Shown here in pieces: positions 7,702 to 14,187 of a stretch of DNA of 17,381 bases (positions are counted from its first letter, which is position 1; each line of letters opens with the position of its first letter). Location of the stretch: assembly GCA_019309945.1 (NCBI GenBank), contig JAFDFH010000024.1, positions 1 through 17,381 on the forward strand, in the 5' to 3' direction. Made by a program: the position numbers and the translations under genes. The notes beneath the pieces were generated by a model. It was not told the origin of the DNA. It saw only the letters and a program-made list of their open reading frames with translations, and did no database searches. Source of the stretch: Deltaproteobacteria bacterium. Lineage in GTDB: Bacteria; Desulfobacterota; Desulfobacteria; Desulfobacterales; JAFDFH01.

Positions 7702-7715
7702 GTTCTTCAGAGGTC

Positions 7716-8879
7716 TCAGTCCTTTACCAGTTGAGCCACCTTCTGGGCCGCATCTTTTAGGTCAACCGCAGTGATCAGGTTCAGTCCGGACTCAGAAAGA
7801 ATTTTCCGACCTTCCTCTACATTTGTCCCTTCCATCCGGATTACAACCGGAATGCCGATACCTATTTTCTGAGCCGCCTGAACGACACCTTGTGCCAGTA
7901 CATCACAGCGCAGTATTCCACCGAAAATATTAATCAGTAACCCTTTAACATTTTCATCACTGAGAATTATCCTGAAACCATTCTCAACCATTTCAGCGCT
8001 GGCACCTCCGCCCACGTCAAGGAAGTTAGCCGGCTCTGCCCCCGCAAGCTTTATGATATCCATGGTCGCCATTGCCAACCCCGCCCCATTGACCATATTG
8101 CCCACGTTTCCGTCCATCTTTATATAGTTCAGATTAAATTGGGAAGCTTCAATTTCAAGGGGTTCCTCTTCATCCAGGTCGCGGAATTCCAGAACATCCT
8201 TGTGACGGAAAAGCGCACTATCATCAAAATCAATCTTTGCATCCAAAGCAACAACCGTATCCTCGGCTGTAATGACAAGGGGATTGATCTCCACCAGGGT
8301 GCAGTCATAATCAATATACAGATGGTACAAACGGGTAAGCATTGGAACAAACTGCTTCATAACCGAAGGTGTCAGGTTGAGGCCAAAAGCAACCTGGCGG
8401 CAATGAAAGGGCTGGATCCCGACAAGTGGATCGACATGTGCTTTGATGACCCTTGCAGGTGTCTGTGTCGCCACCGTTTCAATATCCATACCACCGGCTT
8501 CGCTGGCCATGATAACAATTTTTGCGGTTGCCCGATCTGGAACAATGCCCAGATAAAGCTCTTTCTCTATTTCAAGCCCCTGTTCGACAAGTGTTTTCTT
8601 CACTCGCCTCCCCCCAGGACCGGTTTGGTGTGTAACCAGATTCATCCCGATGATTTGAGCGGCAATGCCTTGCACCTCTTCCAGGGAATGTGCAAGTTTT
8701 ACACCGCCCCCCTTTCCCCGGCCCCCGGCATGAATCTGAGCTTTGATAACGACCGGAAATCCCGATAAGTTTCCGGCAACGTCATGGGCTTCCTCCGGGC
8801 TCAAAGCAACCCCGCCGGCGGGTATGGGGATTTCGTATTTTTTGAACAATTCTTTTGCCTGGTATTCATGGATCTTCAT
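7716..8879 (-). CDS. sucC: Succinate-CoA ligase (ADP-forming), beta subunit
   Basis: SucC is the ATP-grasp subunit of succinyl-CoA synthetase and binds nucleotide and succinate. The 387-residue chain starts M-K-I-H-E-Y-Q-A-K-E-L-F, the family N-terminus. It shows V-I-K-A-Q-I-H-A-G-G-R-G-K-G-G-G (nucleotide lysine and glycine loop), E-I-N-P-L-V (metal/nucleotide end of the grasp fold), G-N-V-G-N-M-V-N-G-A-G-L-A, N-F-L-D-V-G-G-G-A and I-F-G-G-I-L-R-C-D. Length equals the E. coli enzyme. The ATG at 8879 is preceded by GGAG and AAGGA, giving a usable ribosome site. It lies 144 bp downstream of the pycB-like gene, with two hairpins in between, so SucCD may have partly independent expression. With sucD it completes the succinyl-CoA to succinate step after methylmalonyl-CoA rearrangement. 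Confidence 0.96.
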   Translation of the reverse strand: MKIHEYQAKELFKKYEIPIPAGGVALSPEEAHDVAGNLSGFPVVIKAQIHAGGRGKGGGVKLAHSLEEVQGIAAQIIGMNLVTHQTGPGGRRVKKTLVEQGLEIEKELYLGIVPDRATAKIVIMASEAGGMDIETVATQTPARVIKAHVDPLVGIQPFHCRQVAFGLNLTPSVMKQFVPMLTRLYHLYIDYDCTLVEINPLVITAEDTVVALDAKIDFDDSALFRHKDVLEFRDLDEEEPLEIEASQFNLNYIKMDGNVGNMVNGAGLAMATMDIIKLAGAEPANFLDVGGGASAEMVENGFRIILSDENVKGLLINIFGGILRCDVLAQGVVQAAQKIGIGIPVVIRMEGTNVEEGRKILSESGLNLITAVDLKDAAQKVAQLVKD

Positions 8880-8915
8880 GATCCTTTTTCTCCATAGACT
8901 GCTTCATTGATAAGG

Positions 8916-8940
8916 AAAGGCGGGCTTTATACCCGCCTTT
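8916..8940. terminator. GC-rich hairpin between the pycB-like gene and sucC
   Basis: AAAGGCGGG (8916-8924) and CCCGCCTTT (8932-8940) form a perfect 9-bp stem with a 7-base loop. On the plus strand GCATTTTT follows; on the minus strand, the direction of these genes, the trailing sequence is CCTTATCAA, only modestly U-rich. It may attenuate read-through from the carboxyltransferase genes into sucC or stabilise a transcript end. Confidence 0.5.
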
Positions 8941-8984
8941 GCATTTTTCAAAGGTTTCGCCACATCTTCACATCGACAGTGCCT

Positions 8985-8999
8985 CCCTCCCGAGGAGGG
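8985..8999. repeat. Short GC-rich hairpin 3' of the pycB-like gene
   Basis: CCCTCC (8985-8990), loop CGA, GGAGGG (8994-8999) make a tight 6-bp stem, about 25 bases past the stop codon at 9024. There is no T-run on the minus-strand side, so it looks like a 3'-end stabilising stem rather than a complete intrinsic terminator. Confidence 0.35.
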
Positions 9000-9023
9000 G
9001 AAAAAGCCGTTTCCGGACAGAAT

Positions 9024-11057
9024 CTAACCGATGATGCACAGGATGTCGCCTTTCGCCACGTTATCACCGGTCTTGAAGTTGATGGCTTTGACTGTGCCAC
9101 CTGTTGGAGCCGGAAGCGCATTTTCCATTTTCATTGCCTCGAGAACAACCATTGTTTCTCCTTCGCTAACAGCCTCGCCCACCTGTTTTTCATAACCGAT
9201 AATCATGCCGGGCATGGGTGCCAGCAGCGGAGTGCCTTCCACATCCCCGGCTTTCTTGACGGTTGTCTCGGGTGCCGGCGCCGGTTCAGGAGCAGGCGGA
9301 GCGGCGGGTGTAACGGTTGGAGGTGCAGCCGGCGCGGGCATCGCAGGTGCTGCCGGTATCGCGGGCGCAACCGGAGCCGGTGCGGGCATCGACTGTACAT
9401 AGCTGATAACAGGCGATCCGCCGATCTCCTCTACACCGACATCGAAATATTCATCATCCACGAACACATTAAAGGTGCGGAAGCTTTCTCCTTTGGACGG
9501 GGTTTCTTTTTCAGGCTTTTCAAGCAGTTCCCCTGCTTTGGCTTTCGCAACGAGTTCTTTTTCGGCTTGAGCGTCTTCCAGAGTTTTGGGCTTTACTTCG
9601 TCAGGGGGCTGTTCCTTTCCATATTTCCAATTCAGGAACCTTTTTCCGGTAACCGGATATAGCGTATAAATAAGTGTGTCATCCAAATCAACCGCAAGGC
9701 CCTTGACATCTTCTTCAGCCTGAGGGAGTTCAGGTTCCAGAACTTCCGCAGGTCTGCAGGTAATGGGATCTTCGCCCCTCGGATAGCCTTTAAGGGCTTT
9801 TTTCTGAACGTCCGGATTGATCGGGATGGCTGTTTTTCCATACAGGCCGAAGCAAAGGTCTTTTACTTGGTCCGTAATCATTTTGTACGGCTCCTTCTCA
9901 TCACCAAAGAGAACATTGTTCACCGTCTGAATTCCGACGATCTGACTCGTCGGTGTAACCAGGGGAACCTGACCAAGATCCTTTCTGACTTTGGGAAGTT
10001 CAGCATAAACCTGATCAATCTTATCCAGCGCATCCATTTCTCTCAACTGGTTAACTAAATTGGAAAGCATTCCACCCGGAGTCTGGTGAATAAGGACGTT
10101 AATGTCAATGACCGATACTTTTGTGTCGGCCAGCAAATGTCGATATTTGGGAAGAATATCCTTTTCAAGGATTTCGTTAATAGACGCCAGCTCTTTGATG
10201 TCAAATCCGGTGTCCCGGTTCGTTCCCATAAGCGTCATCACAAGCGGTTCAATCGCAGGATGTGACGTGCGGAACGCATAGGGTGACATGCATGTATCCA
10301 CAATATCCACACCGGCTTCAATCGCTTTCAAATGGGACATCTGGGCCATTCCAGATGTAAAGTGGCTGTGAAGATGAATCGGTACGCTCACGGCTTCCTT
10401 CAGTGCTTTTATAAGGGCATAGGCATCATAGGGCGCTATGAGACCGGCCATATCCTTGATGCAGACCGTGTCCGCCCCCATCGCTTCCAGTTCTTTGGCT
10501 TTATTGACATAATAATCAAGGTTATAGACATCTCCGCCCATCCGTTGTTCCGTCAAGGAATAGCAGATGCAGCCCTGGAAATGTTTTCCATGCTCTTTGA
10601 TCACGGGTACCACGGTATCAAAATTGCGGAAATCATTTAACGCGTCAAATGTCCTGAAGATGTCCATACCGTTTTCAGCAGCTCGCGCTACAAATGCACG
10701 GGCAACGTCATCAGCATAATTTCTGTATCCTACCAGGTTCTGTCCTCTAAGGAGCATGGAAAATGGTGTTTTCTTCATATATCGCTTTAGCGTCCGGATC
10801 CTTTCCCATGGATCCTCGTTTAAAAAGCGATGCATGGTGTCAAAGGTGGCCCCCCCCCATACTTCAACCGCCCAGAATCCGACTTCGTCCATCATTTCGG
10901 CAACGGGAATCATGTCTTCAGTCCGTCCTCTTGTAGCAAACAGGGATTGATGACCATCGCGAAAAGTCAGGTCTTCTACCTTGAGAGGGTTATCTGCCTT
11001 AGGCCTGTCTTTGGAATAGTTCATGGTGGTCATTTTTACTTGATCATGATCAGTCAT
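9024..11057 (-). CDS. pycB: 5S carboxyltransferase fused to biotin carrier (pyruvate carboxylase subunit B / OadA-like)
   Basis: This 677-residue protein has three parts. The first is a TIM-barrel carboxyltransferase opening with L-T-F-R-D-G-H-Q-S (30-38), with the metal-site lysine in C-I-K-D-M-A-G-L and the histidines in H-L-H-S-H-F. A conserved PYC/OADA region follows. An Ala/Pro-rich linker then leads to a biotinyl domain whose E-A-M-K-M-E-N places biotin on Lys643, 34 residues from the end. It moves a carboxyl group between biotin and pyruvate/oxaloacetate. The next upstream genes are a small subunit and a 12S-type carboxyltransferase, and no biotin carboxylase or OadB-like membrane pump is present. 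Function as the 5S+1.3S part of methylmalonyl-CoA:pyruvate transcarboxylase is therefore most likely; oxaloacetate decarboxylase or two-subunit pyruvate carboxylase are alternatives. The ATG at 11057 has GAGGAG 9 bases upstream; the earlier ATG at 11096 has no such site. Confidence 0.93.
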   Translation of the reverse strand: MTDHDQVKMTTMNYSKDRPKADNPLKVEDLTFRDGHQSLFATRGRTEDMIPVAEMMDEVGFWAVEVWGGATFDTMHRFLNEDPWERIRTLKRYMKKTPFSMLLRGQNLVGYRNYADDVARAFVARAAENGMDIFRTFDALNDFRNFDTVVPVIKEHGKHFQGCICYSLTEQRMGGDVYNLDYYVNKAKELEAMGADTVCIKDMAGLIAPYDAYALIKALKEAVSVPIHLHSHFTSGMAQMSHLKAIEAGVDIVDTCMSPYAFRTSHPAIEPLVMTLMGTNRDTGFDIKELASINEILEKDILPKYRHLLADTKVSVIDINVLIHQTPGGMLSNLVNQLREMDALDKIDQVYAELPKVRKDLGQVPLVTPTSQIVGIQTVNNVLFGDEKEPYKMITDQVKDLCFGLYGKTAIPINPDVQKKALKGYPRGEDPITCRPAEVLEPELPQAEEDVKGLAVDLDDTLIYTLYPVTGKRFLNWKYGKEQPPDEVKPKTLEDAQAEKELVAKAKAGELLEKPEKETPSKGESFRTFNVFVDDEYFDVGVEEIGGSPVISYVQSMPAPAPVAPAIPAAPAMPAPAAPPTVTPAAPPAPEPAPAPETTVKKAGDVEGTPLLAPMPGMIIGYEKQVGEAVSEGETMVVLEAMKMENALPAPTGGTVKAINFKTGDNVAKGDILCIIG

Positions 11058-11111
11058 TTTAAGGTTCTCCTCTAAAAAAATTATTTTCCCATGCACTCAA
11101 GCACAAAACAC

Positions 11112-11336
11112 TTAAACACTTCGATGAAAGGCTTTTAAGTGCATATGATGGCGCATTTGCATCTGTGACTGACGACCGCTGATTCCCCACAGTTTCATCG
11201 GAATCGCCGCATCAGGTGGAATCTGTCCAGATACCTGTGTAGATGCAGCGGACTGCATCCATAAAGCTTCTTCCTGAGTTTTAATATAGGCAAGCACGCC
11301 CGCTAGCGCAGCTGCCATTTTTTTTCTATTATTCAT
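11112..11336 (-). CDS. Small (74-residue) carboxyltransferase-associated protein, resembling the C-terminal part of OadG/MmdD or MmdE
   Basis: This small gene lies between the 12S-type gene (70 bp after its stop) and the 5S-biotin gene (54 bp before its start), all on one strand. An A-A-L-A-G-V-L-A-Y-I helix is followed by a variable middle and a C-terminal block around P-M-K-L-W-G-I-S-G-R-Q-S-Q-M. A short Ala-rich helix followed by W-x-x-x-G-R near the end recalls the C-terminal region of the gamma/delta subunits of biotin-dependent Na+ decarboxylases, and the epsilon subunit MmdE of methylmalonyl-CoA decarboxylase, which help assembly. No membrane segment or signal peptide is visible, unlike OadG. 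The ATG at 11336 is preferred (GGTGA upstream); a TTG codon sits just before it. A structural subunit of the transcarboxylase is the likely role, but the similarity is by pattern only. Confidence 0.7.
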   Translation of the reverse strand: MNNRKKMAAALAGVLAYIKTQEEALWMQSAASTQVSGQIPPDAAIPMKLWGISGRQSQMQMRHHMHLKAFHRSV

Positions 11337-11406
11337 CAAATCACCATAAAATCGTTAATGGGTTATGGGCTTTAGGAACGATCCAAGCACCTATCACGCT
11401 TAGCGT

Positions 11407-12960
11407 TTACATGGGGATATTTCCATGTTTTTTCGGGGGCCTGAGTTCTCTTTTGGTACACATGATTTCAAGCGCTTCAATCAGACGGGGTCGCGTTTCA
11501 CTTGGGACAATAACAGCGTCAACGTAGCCTCGGTTGGCCGCACAGTATGGATTTGAAAAGAGATCCTCGTACTCCTTAATCTTTTCCCTGCGCTTAGCGT
11601 CAGGGTCATCCGCAGCATTAATCTCTCTGCGGTGAATGATATTTGTAGCACCTTCAGCTCCCATCACGGCAATCTGAGCCGTGGGCCAGGCAAACGCCAT
11701 GTCAGCCCCTAAGTGTTTTGATGACATTGCAATATATGCCCCTCCGTAATCCTTGCGGGTAACGAGAAGCAGCTTGGGAACCGTTGCTTCGGAGTAGCAC
11801 CAGAGGAGCTTGGCACCATGTCGAATAATTCCACCCCATTCCTGTTGACTTCCGGGCAAATAACCAGGGACATCCGCAATGGTGAGGATTGGGATGTTGA
11901 ATGCATCACAAAATCGGATAAATCGTGTGGCCTTGTCAGACGCGTCAATATCAAGGCATCCGGCCAGAACTTTCGGCTGATTCGCAATAATTCCGATGCT
12001 TCTTCCCTTAAGCCGGGCAAAACACACGACGATGTTGGAAGCGTAAAACTGATGGGGCTCAAAAATTTCGCCATTATCCACGATAGCCTGGATCACATCC
12101 TTCATATCATACGATTGGCTGGGGTTGTCCGGCACAACTGTATTCAGCGAAAGATCCATTCGCTTGGGATCATCACCGGTATCAACCCAGGGGGGATCTT
12201 CCATGTTGTTTGAGGGGATATAAGACAGGAGTCTTTTGATCTGATTTATCGCGTCCGGGTCGCTTTCACAAGCAAAGTGGGCCACACCGCTTTTTTCGTT
12301 GTGAGCCATAGCACCGCCAAGCTCTTCGAAAGTGATGTCTTCGCCGGTTACCGCTTTGATCACCTCCGGGCCGGTAATAAACATAAAGCTGCTTTTTTTT
12401 ACCATGAAAACAAAGTCGGTCATGGCAGGCGAATAGACCGCCCCGCCCGCCGTCGGCCCCATTATCGCTGAGATCTGCGGGATAACGCCGGAACAACCCG
12501 AATTACGGAAAAAGATCTCTCCATATCCGTATAGGGAATCAATGCCTTCCTGTATCCTGGCCCCTCCGGAGTCGTTGAAACCAACAAAAGGAACCCCGGC
12601 CTTTAGAGCAAGGTCCATGACCTTACAGATTTTCTTGGCATGCATTTCACCAAGGCTGCCGGCTCTGGATGTAAAATCCTGAGCAGCGGCAAATACAGGT
12701 CGGCCGTCAACATGACCATGGCCGGTGATGACGCCGTCGGATGGAATTCCAATCTTTTCCATACCAAAGTTGACACACCGGTGCGTGACAAACATGTCGA
12801 TTTCCCGAAAGGTTCCCGGGTCAAATAAAAGATTCAACCGTTCCCGGGCGGTCAACTTTCCCTTTTCCAGTTGATTTTCAACCGCTTTTTGACCGCCCAT
12901 TTGTAAAACCTCTTGCTCCCGGTTCTTTAGCTCCTTTATTTTATCTTCAACAACACTCAT
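11407..12960 (-). CDS. mmdA: Methylmalonyl-CoA carboxyltransferase 12S subunit / acyl-CoA carboxylase beta subunit
   Basis: This 517-residue protein has the two crotonase-like halves of the acyl-CoA carboxyltransferase family. The N-half shows L-T-A-R-E-R-L, F-N-D-S-G-G-A-R-I-Q-E-G and G-P-T-A-G-G-A-V-Y-S-P (CoA-side oxyanion loop). The C-half shows D-V-P-G-Y-L-P-G, then R-H-G-A-K-L-L, G-G-A-Y-I-A-M and A-V-M-G-A-E-G-A. It carries the carboxyl group between biotin and propionyl-/methylmalonyl-CoA. The length fits the 12S transcarboxylase subunit, MmdA and PccB, which cannot be separated by sequence alone. The neighbouring 5S-biotin fusion and epimerase, and the missing biotin carboxylase, favour transcarboxylase in propionate metabolism. 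The ATG at 12960 follows AAAGGAA. The 295-bp upstream gap holds a mobile-element copy and a promoter candidate, so transcription may restart here. Confidence 0.94.
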   Translation of the reverse strand: MSVVEDKIKELKNREQEVLQMGGQKAVENQLEKGKLTARERLNLLFDPGTFREIDMFVTHRCVNFGMEKIGIPSDGVITGHGHVDGRPVFAAAQDFTSRAGSLGEMHAKKICKVMDLALKAGVPFVGFNDSGGARIQEGIDSLYGYGEIFFRNSGCSGVIPQISAIMGPTAGGAVYSPAMTDFVFMVKKSSFMFITGPEVIKAVTGEDITFEELGGAMAHNEKSGVAHFACESDPDAINQIKRLLSYIPSNNMEDPPWVDTGDDPKRMDLSLNTVVPDNPSQSYDMKDVIQAIVDNGEIFEPHQFYASNIVVCFARLKGRSIGIIANQPKVLAGCLDIDASDKATRFIRFCDAFNIPILTIADVPGYLPGSQQEWGGIIRHGAKLLWCYSEATVPKLLLVTRKDYGGAYIAMSSKHLGADMAFAWPTAQIAVMGAEGATNIIHRREINAADDPDAKRREKIKEYEDLFSNPYCAANRGYVDAVIVPSETRPRLIEALEIMCTKRELRPPKKHGNIPM

Positions 12961-13063
12961 TATTCAATTCCTTTCAATTGTCCAGGCTGGCGATTTTAAA
13001 ATGGTTACGTCCATAAATGTGGTGCTTGATACCCGACCGAGGGAAAAACGTAAATTGGCTAAG

Positions 13064-13089
13064 ATTATAGATCGACCGATAGTTGTCAA
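13064..13089 (-). promoter_or_regulatory. Promoter candidate upstream of mmdA
   Basis: On the minus strand TTGACA (13089-13084) and TATAAT (13069-13064) are both perfect consensus hexamers, but separated by only 14 bases instead of 16-18, which weakens the call. It lies about 100 bp upstream of the mmdA start, just outside the mobile element at 13108-13249. If active it would give mmdA and the following genes their own transcript. Confidence 0.35.
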
Positions 13090-13107
13090 GAAAAAAATGT
13101 GGCATGG

Positions 13108-13249
13108 GAGCCAGTTTCAAAACGTTTCAGTTTGTTCAAGGTCAAGGAAGGTAAAAATTTTAACCAAAGGAATACATTTAGTATTTCGAGGATTAAAATC
13201 TAAGCCTGACGCAGAGATTGGGCCAAATGGGACGTTTTGAAATTGGCTC
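13108..13249. mobile_element. 142-bp MITE-like element with 18-bp TIRs and ATGG duplication
   Basis: The ends are GAGCCAGTTTCAAAACGT and the inverse of GAGCCAATTTCAAAACGT, 17 of 18 identical. The flanks are ATGG on both sides (13104-13107 and 13250-13253). The interior has AAGGTCAAGGAAGG and the block TTTCGAGGATT followed 10 bases later by AGCCTGACGCAGA; the same order occurs, inverted, in 15753-15907. There is no coding capacity. The element begins only seven bases past the stop codon of the B12-like gene, within the 295-bp gap before mmdA. Confidence 0.75.
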
Positions 13250-13255
13250 ATGGTT

Positions 13256-13753
13256 TTAACCCTTTTTTTCCAGGGCCCTCAGTACCTGACGGGCCACATC
13301 CAAAATGGATATTTCGGGTCCAAAAATTCCCACCACCCCGGCTTTATCCGGGTAATCATCATCCGGATGAATTTTCCCCTGGACAACCACCGGGATATCT
13401 TTGCCGCCTTTCCTTTTAAGAGCCTCGACAAGCTGAGCAATCCGTGTTTTGGAACCGGCGGCCAAACCTGCCAGTCCGACAATATGAACATCGTTTTCCA
13501 CTGCCATCCTGGCCACTTCATCGGGGCTCTCGATCTTAGGGCCAATATCCACATCAAACCCCAGGTCTGCATAAGCTGTTGCAACGACCTTGATCATTCG
13601 GTCCTCCCCATCATGATCCAAGGTTGTAACAAGCATCCTGGGTCGTCGACCCTCCTTTTTCATAAAATTCGCAGTTCGTTTCCGGAGGGTTTCGACAAGT
13701 TCACCGTTCCATGAATCTGAAACGCACCCAATACGGCCCTGAATGGTTTCCAT
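13256..13753 (-). CDS. Stand-alone B12-binding-domain protein (methylmalonyl-CoA mutase C-terminal type) lacking the cobalamin-ligand His
   Basis: This 165-residue protein clearly has the fold of the methylmalonyl-CoA mutase cobalamin domain: V-A-T-A-Y-A-D-L-G-F-D-V-D-I-G-P, S-P-D-E-V-A-R-M-A-V-E-N-D-V-H-I-V-G, and A-G-V-V-G-I-F-G-P. The signature sites are changed, however. The D-x-H-x-x-G motif, whose His coordinates cobalt, aligns with D-G-E-D-R-M (48-53), Glu replacing His. The S-x-L motif is A-G-L (95-97) and the later G-G is Q-G (125-126). A nearby His47 is not in register. Base-off/His-on B12 binding is therefore unlikely. The gene follows epimerase by 11 bases with little ribosome site of its own, so it is probably translationally coupled. 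It could be a structural or regulatory partner of the mutase or transcarboxylase. No large mutase subunit is present in the window. Confidence 0.85.
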   Translation of the reverse strand: METIQGRIGCVSDSWNGELVETLRKRTANFMKKEGRRPRMLVTTLDHDGEDRMIKVVATAYADLGFDVDIGPKIESPDEVARMAVENDVHIVGLAGLAAGSKTRIAQLVEALKRKGGKDIPVVVQGKIHPDDDYPDKAGVVGIFGPEISILDVARQVLRALEKKG

Positions 13754-13764
13754 CTATTAAACCG

Positions 13765-14166
13765 CTATCTTTCACATAGTTCAACCAAAACCCCGTTTGT
13801 TGATTTTGGGTGAAGAAATGCGATCTTGGCACCGCCGGCACCCTTCCGCGGTGTTTCATCAATAAGCCTGACACCTTTTTCCTTTAACTCTTTTAATGCC
13901 GTTTCAATATCCTCTACGCGAAAAGCAACATGCTGTATTCCTTCGCCTTTTTTTTCAATATATTTGGCAACAGGTCCATCAGGCGCTGTGGATTCCAGAA
14001 GCTCTACCTCACTTTCTCCGACCGGGAAAAAAGCGGTGATTACTTTTTGCGCTTCAACGGTCTCGGAACCTTCAAACTCGAGTCCCAGAACGTCCGCCCA
14101 AAATTTTTTTCCTTCCTCAATACTTTTTACGGCAATTCCGAGATGATCTATCTTAATGATCTTCAC
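13765..14166 (-). CDS. mce: Methylmalonyl-CoA epimerase
   Basis: This 133-residue vicinal-oxygen-chelate protein interconverts (2S)- and (2R)-methylmalonyl-CoA, linking the carboxyltransferase product to the mutase substrate. The D-H-L-G-I-A-V start provides metal ligand His8. V-E-L-L-E, G-I-Q-H-V-A-F and the C-terminal V-L-V-E-L-C carry the other expected ligand positions (acidic/His/Glu). F-L-H-P-K-S-T-N-G-V-L is the usual C-terminal motif of bacterial epimerases. Length is normal (130-150). The start codon is GTG (14166-14164), supported by AAGGAG six bases upstream; no ATG would give the conserved N-terminus. The aminotransferase stop is 21 bases upstream and the B12-like gene 11 bases downstream, so the three look co-transcribed. 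Confidence 0.95.
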   Translation of the reverse strand: MKIIKIDHLGIAVKSIEEGKKFWADVLGLEFEGSETVEAQKVITAFFPVGESEVELLESTAPDGPVAKYIEKKGEGIQHVAFRVEDIETALKELKEKGVRLIDETPRKGAGGAKIAFLHPKSTNGVLVELCER

Positions 14167-14187
14167 GCCTATCTCCTTTCAGTTTGC

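Noticed and set aside
9205..9402. Plus-strand Gly/Ala/Ser-rich open frame
   Set aside because: It is the antisense of the Ala/Pro-rich linker of the biotin carrier protein; low-complexity GC-rich codons keep it open by chance.
8907..9662. Long plus-strand open frame (251 codons) opposite the biotin-carrier end
   Set aside because: It overlaps a clearly real gene on the other strand, has no family pattern and is rich in Arg/Cys/Phe runs typical of antisense reading.
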